This document shows, one piece after another, positions 33,960 through 42,155 of a stretch of DNA of 64,000 bases (its first letter is position 1; each line of letters opens with the position of its first letter). Made by a program: the position numbers and the translations under genes. Source of the stretch: Bradyrhizobium manausense (GTDB taxonomy: Bacteria; Pseudomonadota; Alphaproteobacteria; Rhizobiales; Xanthobacteraceae); NCBI RefSeq assembly GCF_018129685.1, contig NZ_JAFCLG010000015.1, forward strand, positions 62,001-126,000, in the 5' to 3' direction. A model generated the notes under the pieces. It made no database searches and was not told the DNA's origin. It saw nothing but the letters and a program-made list of their open reading frames with translations.

Positions 33960-34217
33960 CGCATCCGGTCCGCAGCGGCAGGCGGTTAACGCGCGAAGCT
34001 CTTGCGTCGCCAAACACCGGCTCCGCCAGCGTTCGCGCGTTAATGCCTACAATTTGAATCAATTGCAGTAGTCTCAAATTTTATTCGAAATCTATTCAAG
34101 TATAGATCGAATTTTACGCGCGTTTTACTTGTATTCGTCTCGACTTGACTTGGCTGACTTAGCGGCAACTCAAAAGCTCCGTGCGCAATGTGGTCCCAAC
34201 AAGAAACGGGGGCCGCA

Positions 34218-34844
34218 ATGTTGGACTTCAGGGGACAGGGGAAGGGTCTGGCGCTCGCCGTCATGCTCTTCGGGATCGGCGCGGCAGCGCAGGCCGGTGA
34301 AAGCCGCCTGCTTTACGCGAGCCTCGGCGACACCACGCGTGCGCCGATCGGCTGGATCGAGTTTTGTGCGGAGAATGCCGCTCAGTGTCAGGGCGGGCCG
34401 ACGCAGCCGCGCGACATCGTGATGTCGCAGACGGCGTGGCGCGACCTGACCAAGGTCAATCGCTGGGTCAACGAGACGATCAAGCCTCTGACCGACCAGG
34501 AGCACTGGGGCGTCATCGAGAAATGGTCGCTGCCGACAGATGGTTACGGCGACTGCGAAGACTACGTGCTGTTGAAGCGCAAGATGCTGATGGATGCCGG
34601 CTGGCCCCGCGAGGCCCTGCTCATCACCGTCGTGCGTGACAAGAAGGGCGAAGGACACGCGGTGCTGACGGTGAAGACCGACAAGGGCGAGTTCGTTCTC
34701 GACAATCAGAACGAGAACGTCGTTGCCTGGACGGAGACCGGCTACCGCTTCGTCAAGCGCCAGTCGCAGAGCGATCCCAATGTCTGGGTCTCGCTGGGCG
34801 ATACCAAGCCGGCGGTCTCCACCGCCAGCGCAAGAGATCAGTAG
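34218..34844 (+). CDS. Periplasmic transglutaminase-like cysteine protease (BTLCP, LapG type)
   Basis: 208 residues from ATG 34218; an in-frame ATG at 34188 is less favoured. Signal peptide MLDFRGQGKGLALAVMLFGIGAAAQAGE is followed by the BTLCP domain (PF06035). The catalytic triad is Cys113 (YGDCEDYVLLKRKML), His147 (EGHAVL) and Asp162 (VLDNQ). The family includes LapG, which cleaves the biofilm adhesin LapA in a c-di-GMP-controlled circuit. No adhesin or LapD-type receptor is in the window, so that circuit is only possible. Lies after the PilZ gene. Confidence 0.85.
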   Translation: MLDFRGQGKGLALAVMLFGIGAAAQAGESRLLYASLGDTTRAPIGWIEFCAENAAQCQGGPTQPRDIVMSQTAWRDLTKVNRWVNETIKPLTDQEHWGVIEKWSLPTDGYGDCEDYVLLKRKMLMDAGWPREALLITVVRDKKGEGHAVLTVKTDKGEFVLDNQNENVVAWTETGYRFVKRQSQSDPNVWVSLGDTKPAVSTASARDQ

Positions 34845-34886
34845 TTAGATCAGTAGTTCGAGGAACGAGACAACAAGTTACGCGAC

Positions 34887-34968
34887 CCGGTCACATCCCC
34901 ACCCCTCCCCGTCCCAGACCGGTTCGCGCGCGGCCAGGCTTCCCCCAAAGCCTGGCCGCAACTTTTTT
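34887..34968 (+). ncRNA. Candidate C-rich-loop small RNA or 3' UTR RNA
   Basis: After the BTLCP stop, CCGGTC (34887-34892) pairs with GACCGG (34917-34922) to present a C-rich loop (34893-34916, with CCCCACCCCTCCCC). It is followed by the terminator at 34930-34968. A C-rich loop before a strong terminator is typical of anti-Shine-Dalgarno small RNAs of Rhizobiales and Rhodobacterales. It may be processed from the BTLCP mRNA, as no separate promoter is obvious. The 5' end is not defined. Confidence 0.4.
34930..34968 (+). terminator. Very strong intrinsic terminator
   Basis: GCGGCCAGGCTT (34930-34941) and AAGCCTGGCCGC (34948-34959) make a perfect twelve-base-pair stem with a six-base loop, followed by TTTTTT at 34963-34968. 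It ends transcription from the BTLCP gene or the C-rich RNA. On the minus strand it lacks a T-run, so it does not serve the GntR gene. Confidence 0.92.
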
Positions 34969-34980
34969 GGGGTGCGAGAT

Positions 34981-35688
34981 TTATGCGCCGAGCACGTCGG
35001 CAAGCCGCAACTCGTCGGCGGCGGGGTCCCTCAGAAACAGCTCGGCCTCGATTTCGTTCAGATGCGACAGCATGTGCGCGCGCGCGGCCTGCTTGTCGCG
35101 CTTGCGGACCGCGGCGACGATCTCGGTGTGGTGATCGGTGCCGCAGGCCGGCGTGTCGTGACGGCGATAGAGCAGAATGATCAGCGAGGAGCGCGCGATC
35201 AGCTCTTTCAGGAAACCAAGATAAATGCTGTGGCCGCTCATCTCGGCGATGAGCCGGTGAAAGTCGCCGGACAGCCGGACCGAAGCGCGCGCGTCGCCGC
35301 GCAGCTCGGCTTCGCGCTCCTCGGTGAGGTGCCGCTGGAGGCGCTCGATCCACATCGGCGAGACAGCCTCGCACGCGTGATCGACAATGGTGGGCTCGAT
35401 CAGGCGGCGCGCCTCGAACACTTCGCGGGCATCCGCCGGTGTCGGACGCGCGACGAAGGCACCGCGGTTCTTCTCGATGTTGACGATGCCCTCATGCGCG
35501 AGCTGCTGCAAAGCGCTGCGGACCAGCGTGCGGCTCGCGCCGTAGATCTCGCCAATCTCGTCCTCGCCGAGCTTGGTGCCCGGCAGCAGGCGATGCTCGA
35601 GGATTGCCGCGGTCACGCCTTCCCTGATCCGGCTGACGCGATCGCTCACGTCGGGCGCATCGGATTTCGGGCGGGGTTTGGCGGCCAT
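34981..35688 (-). CDS. GntR/FadR-type regulator of the ABC importer
   Basis: 235 residues from ATG 35688 (MAAKPRPKSDAPDV), chosen because earlier in-frame starts give an odd N-terminus; the ribosome site is weak. The HTH is LGEDEIGEIYGASRTLVRSALQQLAHEG, and the C-terminal FCD-type ligand domain shows FHRLIAEMSGHSIY and YRRHDTPACGTDHHTEIVAAVRKRD. It is divergent from the ABC importer across 264 bases, so it probably controls that operon in response to a ligand such as the imported compound. Confidence 0.88.
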   Translation of the reverse strand: MAAKPRPKSDAPDVSDRVSRIREGVTAAILEHRLLPGTKLGEDEIGEIYGASRTLVRSALQQLAHEGIVNIEKNRGAFVARPTPADAREVFEARRLIEPTIVDHACEAVSPMWIERLQRHLTEEREAELRGDARASVRLSGDFHRLIAEMSGHSIYLGFLKELIARSSLIILLYRRHDTPACGTDHHTEIVAAVRKRDKQAARAHMLSHLNEIEAELFLRDPAADELRLADVLGA

Positions 35689-35952
35689 CAGTTCGAAGCG
35701 TTGGTTTGAGGGCTCGATCGAGGTTCGGCCTATGATGGTAATCGACGAGCTGTATCCAATCACAGGCGAAACTTTATACAATCTTCGCCCATTTTGTGTG
35801 CATATTAGCGCGACTCCGGCACACGCCCGACTACCGCCGGATTTCATCTAACGATCTGACTCCGCTGCACTGTTTTGGATTTCGGCAATCCCGGGGTTGT
35901 TGGCACGGACCTTGCGGAGAAGCCGGAGCATCGCTCCTCTCGCGGAAACGCC

Positions 35953-36939
35953 ATGGCCACTCCTGCCGCCCTTGAACTGGTCGCCGTCACCAAGCGCTAC
36001 GACACGACGCTGGCGGTCGACAACGTCAACCTGAAGATCCCCGCCGGCACCTATTGCTGCCTGCTCGGCCCGTCCGGCTGCGGCAAGACCTCGACCCTGC
36101 GCATGATCGCCGGCCACGAGGCCGTCAGCGAAGGCGACATCATCCTGGGCCCACAGAACGTCACGGACCTGGAGCCTGCCAAGCGCGGCACGGCCATGAT
36201 GTTCCAGTCCTACGCGCTGTTTCCGCACCTCACCGTGCTCGACAATGTTGCGTTTGCCCTGAAAATGCGCGGCATCGACCGCGCCACCAGGCACAAGCGC
36301 GCCGGCGAGCTTCTGGAATTGGTGGCGATGAGCCCCTATGCGAGCCGCCTGCCGGCCCAGCTTTCGGGTGGCCAACAGCAGCGCGTCGCGCTCGCCCGCG
36401 CGCTGATTACCGAGCCGCAGATCCTTCTGCTCGACGAGCCGCTGTCAGCGCTCGATCCGTTCCTGCGGGTCAGGATGCGCGGCGAGCTCAAGCGGCTGCA
36501 GCGCGAGCTCGGCATCAGCTTCATCCAGGTCACCCACGGCCAGGAAGAGGCGATGGCGCTCGCCGACCACATCGTGGTGATGAACCAGGGCAAGATCGAG
36601 CAGCAGGGCACAGCCCGCGACATCTTCCACCATCCCCGCACCGAATTCGTGGCTCGCTTCATCGGCGGCCACAACGTTCTCAGTGACGCCGGCAGCCTCA
36701 TCGCCGTGCGCGCCGATCAGCTCGGCATCGTGCCGTTCGTTGAGGGCGCATACGGCGCGCCGGCGCTGCTGACCCAGACCGAGTACCAGGGCTCGTATGT
36801 TGCCGTCTCGCTCACGCTCGACGACGGCACCGCGCTGTTCTCCCATCTTCCCGAGTCCACCTTCGACGTCCATCCGTTCCGGCCGGGCGATCGCGTGCTG
36901 GCCACCTGGGATCCCGCCAAGGCGCAACGCCTGCAATAG
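35953..36939 (+). CDS. ABC transporter ATP-binding protein, PotA-type
   Basis: 328 residues from ATG 35953. Walker A GPSGCGKT (39-46), signature LSGGQQQR (137-144), Walker B LLLDEP (158-163) and a C-terminal TOBE-like regulatory domain (about 235-328) are all seen. It belongs to the spermidine/putrescine, Fe and sugar importer group. It is the first gene of the five-gene importer/racemase operon and energises uptake together with the two permeases. Confidence 0.93.
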   Translation: MATPAALELVAVTKRYDTTLAVDNVNLKIPAGTYCCLLGPSGCGKTSTLRMIAGHEAVSEGDIILGPQNVTDLEPAKRGTAMMFQSYALFPHLTVLDNVAFALKMRGIDRATRHKRAGELLELVAMSPYASRLPAQLSGGQQQRVALARALITEPQILLLDEPLSALDPFLRVRMRGELKRLQRELGISFIQVTHGQEEAMALADHIVVMNQGKIEQQGTARDIFHHPRTEFVARFIGGHNVLSDAGSLIAVRADQLGIVPFVEGAYGAPALLTQTEYQGSYVAVSLTLDDGTALFSHLPESTFDVHPFRPGDRVLATWDPAKAQRLQ

Positions 36940-36982
36940 CGCCGTCACCTTAGAAAATGAGCAACACAGAGGAGTGACTGGA

Positions 36983-38272
36983 ATGACCGAGACGACCAAG
37001 AAGACCGGCGTCAGCCGCCGCACGCTACTCAAGAGCACCGCGGGTCTCGCGGGCCTCGCCGCCGGCTCCGGCGCCATCACCGGCTTCCCCTATGTGATGT
37101 CGGCCGAGCCGAAGGTGCTGCGCTATCTCGGCACCGCCGTGAACGAGGGCGACGACATCTCCAAGCAGTGCCTGAAGGACACCGGCATCAAGATCGAATA
37201 CATCACCGCGACCACCGACGACGTGACCAAGCGCGTGATGACCCAGCCGAACTCCTTCGACGTGCTGGACACCGAATATTTCTCGCTGAAGAAGCTGGTG
37301 CCGTCGGGCAACATCCTTGCTCTCGATGCCAAGAAGATCAAGGAATTCGACAACATCACGCCCGTCTTCACCAAGGGCGAGACGCCCGGCGGCAAGAAGA
37401 TCGGCAATCAGGGCACCGCGCCCTGGAAGGTGCTCTATCTCGAGGGCAAGGACTCCAAGACCTTCTCCAAGACGGCGACCGAGTTCGTCACGCTGATCCC
37501 GACCGTCTACAACGCCGACACGCTCGGCATCCGTCCCGATCTCATCAAGCGCCCGATCAGCTCGTGGTCGGAGCTGCTCAATCCCGAATTCAAGGGCAAG
37601 GCCTCGATCCTCAACATCCCCTCGATCGGCATCATGGATGCCGCGATGGTCGTGGAAGCCACCGGCAAGTACAAATATGCCGACAAGGGCAACATGACCA
37701 AGGAAGAGATCGATCTCACCATGAAGGTGATGACCGAGGCGAAGAAGGCCGGCCAGTTCCGTGCGTTCTGGAAGGACTTCAACGAGAGCGTCAACCTGAT
37801 GGCTTCGGGCGAGACCGTCATTCAGTCGATGTGGTCGCCGGCGGTGACCAAGGTCCGCTCGATGGGCATTGCCTGCACCTTCCAGCCGCTCAAGGAAGGT
37901 TACCGCTCCTGGGCCTCAGGCTTCTGCGTCTCCAAGGGCGTGTCGGGTGCGAAGCTCGATTGGGCCTATGAGTTCGTCAACTGGTTCCTGTCCGGCTATG
38001 CCGGCGCCTATCTCAACCGCCAGGGCTACTACTCCGCCGTGCTCTCGACCGCGAAGGCCAACATGGAGCCCTACGAGTGGGCCTATTGGATGGAGGGCAA
38101 GCCGGCCGAGAAGGACATCAAGGCGCCCGACGGCTCCCTGCTCGAGAAGGCCGGCGCGGTGCGTGACGGCGGTTCCTACGAGGACCGCATGGGCGCTGTC
38201 GCGTGCTGGAACGCCGTCATGGACGAGAACGACTACATGGTCCGCAAGTGGAACGAGTTCATCGCCGCGTGA
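36983..38272 (+). CDS. ABC transporter substrate-binding protein with Tat signal
   Basis: 429 residues from ATG 36983 with GAGGAGTGACTGG upstream. N-terminal SRRTLLKSTAGLAGLAAGSG has the RR motif and is consistent with Tat export. PKVLRYLGTAVNEGDD and later segments match the spermidine/putrescine-type solute-binding family (SBP_bac_8/PotD like), about 40 kDa. The stop overlaps the next ATG in TGATG at 38270-38274, so translation of the permease is coupled. Ligand unknown. Confidence 0.92.
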   Translation: MTETTKKTGVSRRTLLKSTAGLAGLAAGSGAITGFPYVMSAEPKVLRYLGTAVNEGDDISKQCLKDTGIKIEYITATTDDVTKRVMTQPNSFDVLDTEYFSLKKLVPSGNILALDAKKIKEFDNITPVFTKGETPGGKKIGNQGTAPWKVLYLEGKDSKTFSKTATEFVTLIPTVYNADTLGIRPDLIKRPISSWSELLNPEFKGKASILNIPSIGIMDAAMVVEATGKYKYADKGNMTKEEIDLTMKVMTEAKKAGQFRAFWKDFNESVNLMASGETVIQSMWSPAVTKVRSMGIACTFQPLKEGYRSWASGFCVSKGVSGAKLDWAYEFVNWFLSGYAGAYLNRQGYYSAVLSTAKANMEPYEWAYWMEGKPAEKDIKAPDGSLLEKAGAVRDGGSYEDRMGAVACWNAVMDENDYMVRKWNEFIAA

Positions 38273-39231
38273 TGGATACGTCGGAAGACATCCTGCAACA
38301 GACATCCCCGGACATTGTCCGGGGATCGCAGACGGCGCGCCGCAGCAAAGCGGCGCGCCTGTCGCCCTCCGTCATCTCCTGGCTCCAGGCCGGGCCGATG
38401 ATGCTGGTGTTCCTCGCCTTCTTTCTGATCCCGCTAGTCTTCGTCGTCATCGTCTCGTTCTGGGACTATAACGAATATCAATTGCTGCCGGCCTTCTCGG
38501 GCCGCGGTTACACCGACACGTTCGAAGGCTGCATCGCGCAGCTCCCTGATCTGTGCACGATCGCCAAGACCTATGTGAAGACGCTGAAATTCTGCGTCCT
38601 GGTCTGGGCCATCACGCTCTTCATCGGCTTCTGGGTCGCCTACTTCCTCGCCTTCCACATCAAGTCCAAGACCTGGCAGATGGGCCTGTCGCTGCTCTGC
38701 ACGATCCCGTTCTGGACATCGAACGTGATCCGCATGATCGCCTGGATCCCGCTGCTCGGCCGAAACGGCCTCGTCAACTCCGGCCTCATCAAGGTCGGGC
38801 TGATCAACCAGCCGGTCGAATGGCTGCTGTTCTCGGAATTCTCCGTGGTGCTGGCGCTGGTCCACCTCTTCACCTTCTTCATGGTGGTGCCGATCTTCAA
38901 TTCGATGGTGCGCATCGACAAGTCGCTGATCGAGGCGGCCTATGATGCCGGCGCCACCGGCTTCCAGACCCTCGTCAACGTCATCATTCCGCTCGCCAAG
39001 CCCGGCATCGTGATCGGATCGATCTTCGTCATCACCATCGTGATGGGCGATTTCATCACAATCGGCGTGATGGGTGGCCAGCAGATCGCGGCCGCCGGCA
39101 AGATCATCGAGACACGCGTGAACGCGCTGCAATTCCCGGCCGCGGCCGCCAATGCGGTGATCCTGCTGGTCATCACCTTCATGATCATCACCATGATGTC
39201 GCGCATCGTCGACATCAAGAAGGAGCTGTGA
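38272..39231 (+). CDS. ABC transporter permease, PotB-type
   Basis: 319 residues from ATG 38272 (MDTSEDILQQTSPDIV). Several membrane helices and the cytoplasmic EAA-type loop EAAYDAGATGFQTLVNVIIPLAKPG are typical. It couples to the following permease, forming the heterodimeric channel. Starts in the stop of the binding-protein gene. Confidence 0.93.
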   Translation: MDTSEDILQQTSPDIVRGSQTARRSKAARLSPSVISWLQAGPMMLVFLAFFLIPLVFVVIVSFWDYNEYQLLPAFSGRGYTDTFEGCIAQLPDLCTIAKTYVKTLKFCVLVWAITLFIGFWVAYFLAFHIKSKTWQMGLSLLCTIPFWTSNVIRMIAWIPLLGRNGLVNSGLIKVGLINQPVEWLLFSEFSVVLALVHLFTFFMVVPIFNSMVRIDKSLIEAAYDAGATGFQTLVNVIIPLAKPGIVIGSIFVITIVMGDFITIGVMGGQQIAAAGKIIETRVNALQFPAAAANAVILLVITFMIITMMSRIVDIKKEL

Positions 39232-39234
39232 GCG

Positions 39235-40113
39235 ATGAAGGAGGGACGCCCGCGCAGCTTCTACGTGCTCGCGATCTTCTTTGCGGTCTATGTGCTGTTT
39301 CTCTACGGCCCTATGATCGCGATCTACGTGCTGTCGTTTCAGGGGCCGCAGGGCGGCCTCACCTTCCCGATGAACGGCGTTTCGACCTTCTGGATCTCGA
39401 AATTGTTCCAGGGCACCGGCATCGTCGATCTCGGCGCGGCCTTCCGCCGCTCCTTGCTGCTCGGCATCGTCGTGATGATCACCACGGTCGTGCTGTCGGT
39501 CGCCGCCGGCATGGCGTTCCGCCGCAAATTCAAGGCGCAGAGCATCCTGTTCTACTCGGCGATCGCCAGCCTCATCGTTCCCTCGATCATCACCTCGCTC
39601 GGCATCTCGCTTGAATTCCGTATCATCGATGATTTGATCAAGGCGCATTGGAACGAAAATTTCGAGACTTCAATGGGCCTGCTCACCTCAGGGCTCGGCG
39701 CGCACCTGACCTGGACGCTGCCGTTCGGCCTGCTCATCATGTTCGCGATCTTCAACCGCTTCGACCCCAGGCTCGAGGAAGCCGCACGTGATCTCGGTGC
39801 GACGCCATGGCAGGCCTTCCGTCATGTCGTGCTGCCGATCATCCTGCCATCCGTGATCGGTATCGGCCTGTTCGGCTTCACGCTGTCCTGGGACGAGCTT
39901 GCGCGCTCCAGCCAGGCGATCGGCGCGGTCAATACATTGCCGCTCGATCTTCAGGGTCTCACCACCACGGTGACCAACCCGGACATCTATGCACTCGGCA
40001 CCGTGATCTCGGCGGTCTCGTTCACCGTGATCACCCTTGCGCTCGGCACAATCCACGTGCTCAACAAGCGCCAGGCGGCCAAGGGATCGGACGCCGGCAA
40101 AGGACTCGTCTAA
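39235..40113 (+). CDS. ABC transporter permease, PotC-type
   Basis: 292 residues from ATG 39235, three bases after the previous stop. EAARDLGATPWQAFRHVVLPIILPS is the EAA loop that contacts the ATPase. The membrane-spanning pattern is normal. The gene forms the second channel subunit and is followed 21 bases later by the racemase-family gene. Confidence 0.93.
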   Translation: MKEGRPRSFYVLAIFFAVYVLFLYGPMIAIYVLSFQGPQGGLTFPMNGVSTFWISKLFQGTGIVDLGAAFRRSLLLGIVVMITTVVLSVAAGMAFRRKFKAQSILFYSAIASLIVPSIITSLGISLEFRIIDDLIKAHWNENFETSMGLLTSGLGAHLTWTLPFGLLIMFAIFNRFDPRLEEAARDLGATPWQAFRHVVLPIILPSVIGIGLFGFTLSWDELARSSQAIGAVNTLPLDLQGLTTTVTNPDIYALGTVISAVSFTVITLALGTIHVLNKRQAAKGSDAGKGLV

Positions 40114-40134
40114 CAAAGGGCTCGTCTGATCGCG

Positions 40135-40866
40135 ATGCGACTGCACGTCGTCAATCCCAACACGACTGCGACGATGACGGCGAAGATCGCCGCCGCGGCG
40201 CGATCGATCGCGCTGGGCGACACGGTGGTCGATGCGCGCCAGCCGGCGATGGGACCGGTTTCGATCGAGGGATTCTACGACGAGGCCTTTGCCGTCCCCG
40301 GCATGCTCGGCTGCATCCGCGAGGCCGATCGCGACGGCGCCGACGCCCACATCATCGCCTGCTTCGACGACACTGGCCTGGATGCTGCGCGCGCCATGGC
40401 AAAGGCACCGGTCATCGGTATCGGCGAAGCCGGCTTTCACCTCGCGAGCCTGGTCGCGGCGCGCTTTGCCGTGGTGACGACGCTCGGCGTCTCCATCGTG
40501 CCGATCGAACATAATCTGCGGAAATACGGCCTCGCCGACCGCTGCGCCCGCGTTCGTGCCGCCGAGGTCCCCGTGCTTGCGCTCGAGGAGCGCAACGCGG
40601 ACGCTCTTGGAAAGATCTCCGCGGAGATCACGGCCGCAATCCGTGACGACCGTGCCGAGGCCATCGTGCTTGGCTGCGCCGGCATGGCCGATCTCGCCGC
40701 CGAGCTCGCCGCCACCCACGGCCTGCCGGTGGTCGACGGCGTCGCCGCCGCGGTGACGCTGGCTGAAGGACTGGTGCGGCTGGGGCTCTCGACATCCCGG
40801 CTCGGCCCGTACGCGGCACCGCGTGCGAAAACATATTCGGGTCCGTTTGCGCCGTTTCAGCCCTGA
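40135..40866 (+). CDS. Asp/Glu/hydantoin racemase-family protein
   Basis: 243 residues from ATG 40135 (MRLHVVNPNTTATMTAKI). The start MRLHVVNPNTT and the two catalytic cysteines, Cys76 in IIACFDDTG and Cys181 in LGCAGM, are those of the hydantoin racemase branch (HyuE/HyuA-like) rather than glutamate racemase. It would racemise 5-substituted hydantoins or related compounds by two-base chemistry. Being last in the importer operon, it implies the transported compound is a hydantoin or related amide, but no hydantoinase is in the window. Confidence 0.85.
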   Translation: MRLHVVNPNTTATMTAKIAAAARSIALGDTVVDARQPAMGPVSIEGFYDEAFAVPGMLGCIREADRDGADAHIIACFDDTGLDAARAMAKAPVIGIGEAGFHLASLVAARFAVVTTLGVSIVPIEHNLRKYGLADRCARVRAAEVPVLALEERNADALGKISAEITAAIRDDRAEAIVLGCAGMADLAAELAATHGLPVVDGVAAAVTLAEGLVRLGLSTSRLGPYAAPRAKTYSGPFAPFQP

Positions 40867-40979
40867 AAGTGCGTCGGCGCGGTGACTGTGCGATCAACTT
40901 TTATGTGTCTGTCACAAGCGACCTCCGTTTCGCCCCAAGCTGTGCTAAGACTCCGCACCAGTATTCTTACGGGATCAAG

Positions 40980-41171
40980 ATGAAAAAGAACGATGTCACC
41001 TGTTCGGCCTGCGGGGCAGGCTTTCGGCGGCTCGAACTTGCCACGCCGCCTGCCAACTCCGGCGAGTATCGCTGTCCGGCATGTGACGAGGTCCTGGAGA
41101 CATTTAACGGAACGGCGTTCATCGCCTATCGGATGACGATCCAGCCCTCGTTGAAGGCCGTGCGCGCCTAA
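40980..41171 (+). CDS. Small zinc-ribbon protein
   Basis: 63 residues from ATG 40980. Two CxxC pairs, CSAC (8, 11) and CPAC (32, 35), form a zinc ribbon, with the rest short and polar (MTIQPSLKAVRA end). No enzymatic domain. It may be a nucleic-acid or protein-binding accessory. Function unknown. A terminator follows 32 bases downstream. Confidence 0.75.
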   Translation: MKKNDVTCSACGAGFRRLELATPPANSGEYRCPACDEVLETFNGTAFIAYRMTIQPSLKAVRA

Positions 41172-41202
41172 CCGCCGTTCTCGCTGATCGTACCGCGACA
41201 TT

Positions 41203-41241
41203 CCCGCTCCGCCGTATTCGGCGTGGCGGGATTTCCTTTTT
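41203..41241 (+). terminator. Intrinsic terminator of the zinc-ribbon gene
   Basis: CCCGC (41203-41207) and GCGGG (41226-41230) close a stem that includes CCGCCG/CGGCG with a small internal mismatch, followed by ATTTCCTTTTT. It stands 31 bases after the stop of the zinc-ribbon gene. Confidence 0.75.
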
Positions 41242-41445
41242 GAGGTGCCGCTTTCGATCTCCGGAACCTCTGGATGGGATCAAATGCGCTCTGGGTCAAT
41301 TGCGCTTTTTTCCCAACCGGCCACCTTTTCGTCCCAATTGTTGCTGAACAGTAACACTTTCCGGACGTCCCGGCCGCATTGTTCTGCGTTTCTCGTGCTG
41401 CCGCTCTTCGCCACTCACCAAGTTTCAATTTGGGTCTTGTCAGCG

Positions 41446-41940
41446 ATGATCGATCTCGCAGAGGACACGCCGTCCAATCCTCTCCTTCGTCTCGGCGCGC
41501 AGCCGATTGCGCTCACGGCCGCGGCGCTCCTGCTGCTGATTGCGGGAGTCACCTCGATCGCGATCTGGCGCGCCTATACCGGCGCTGCGCCGGAGACCGA
41601 CCGCGTGGTTGCCTCGCGCCAGCTTCAGGTGCGGGCGGCCCAGGCCTCGGAACAACTGGTCGAGAAGACCAAGGGGCTGGAAGCAACCCAACAGGAATCG
41701 ATCGACCAGCTTCAGGTCGTACAGGATCAGCTTCAGACCATGAAGCGACTGCTCGCCGCGCAGCAGTCAGACACCAAGCGCCTGTCGGATCAGGTCGCCA
41801 ATCTGAACGAATCCATCGACAGTTTGCGGCAATCCTTTGCCAGCGTCCGTGCCAATGAGGCCGACACGCCCTCGGTTACTTCAAGGAAACCGGCTCGCCA
41901 CCACGCTCATGCCAGCGGCCGGAAACGCTCACGCGGCTGA
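41446..41940 (+). CDS. Membrane-anchored coiled-coil protein
   Basis: 164 residues from ATG 41446; the frame is open upstream to 41245 but that part is not protein-like. One membrane helix, QPIALTAAALLLLIAGVTSIAIW (about residues 19-41), is followed by a heptad-rich coiled coil (about 65-140) with ATQQESIDQLQVVQDQLQTM and LSDQVANLNESIDSL, then a basic tail. No family recognised. An anchor in the inner membrane with an elongated cytoplasmic or periplasmic coil is likely. Confidence 0.75.
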   Translation: MIDLAEDTPSNPLLRLGAQPIALTAAALLLLIAGVTSIAIWRAYTGAAPETDRVVASRQLQVRAAQASEQLVEKTKGLEATQQESIDQLQVVQDQLQTMKRLLAAQQSDTKRLSDQVANLNESIDSLRQSFASVRANEADTPSVTSRKPARHHAHASGRKRSRG

Positions 41941-41976
41941 TTGGATCCCTAGCCGCGGCCTTTTATTTTCGCGACT

Positions 41977-41992
41977 TGTGAAATGGATCACA
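41977..41992. promoter_or_regulatory. Perfect CRP-type palindrome TGTGA-N6-TCACA
   Basis: TGTGA-AATGGA-TCACA is the full CRP consensus. It stands 36 bases downstream of the coiled-coil gene stop and just upstream of TATGAT (42001-42006), which could be a -10 element. The consensus comes from enterobacterial CRP; in Alphaproteobacteria related CRP/FNR proteins bind similar sequences, so the exact binding protein is unknown. Confidence 0.5.
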
Positions 41993-42006
41993 TTCGTCCG
42001 TATGAT

Positions 42007-42106
42007 TCCGCGCCATGCTGGGCTCTACCGGATGGCGTGAGCCGATTTCAATATCCGGGGCTGGCAAGGTCGTTGACGGTATACTGCGTCAACGGCCTTG
42101 TTTTTT
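42007..42106 (+). ncRNA. Candidate small RNA with its own terminator
   Basis: From about 42010 to 42106 there is no protein-like ORF, but there are two stems: CGCCAT/ATGGCG (42011-42016 with 42032-42037) and a terminator stem at 42065-42100. A TATGAT promoter-like element and a CRP-type palindrome precede it. The layout resembles a 90-100 nt small RNA gene between a plus gene and a convergent minus gene. 5' end is inferred. Confidence 0.5.
42065..42106 (+). terminator. Strong intrinsic terminator
   Basis: CAAGGTCGTTGACG (42065-42078) and CGTCAACGGCCTTG (42087-42100) form a fourteen-base-pair stem with one G-T pair, followed by TTTTTT (42101-42106). It is on the plus strand, 125 bases beyond the coiled-coil gene stop. 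Confidence 0.92.
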
Positions 42107-42155
42107 ACCCCCGGTATTCAGGTGCTTCAGCCGGGCTCCAGCGCCTCTTGCCAGC

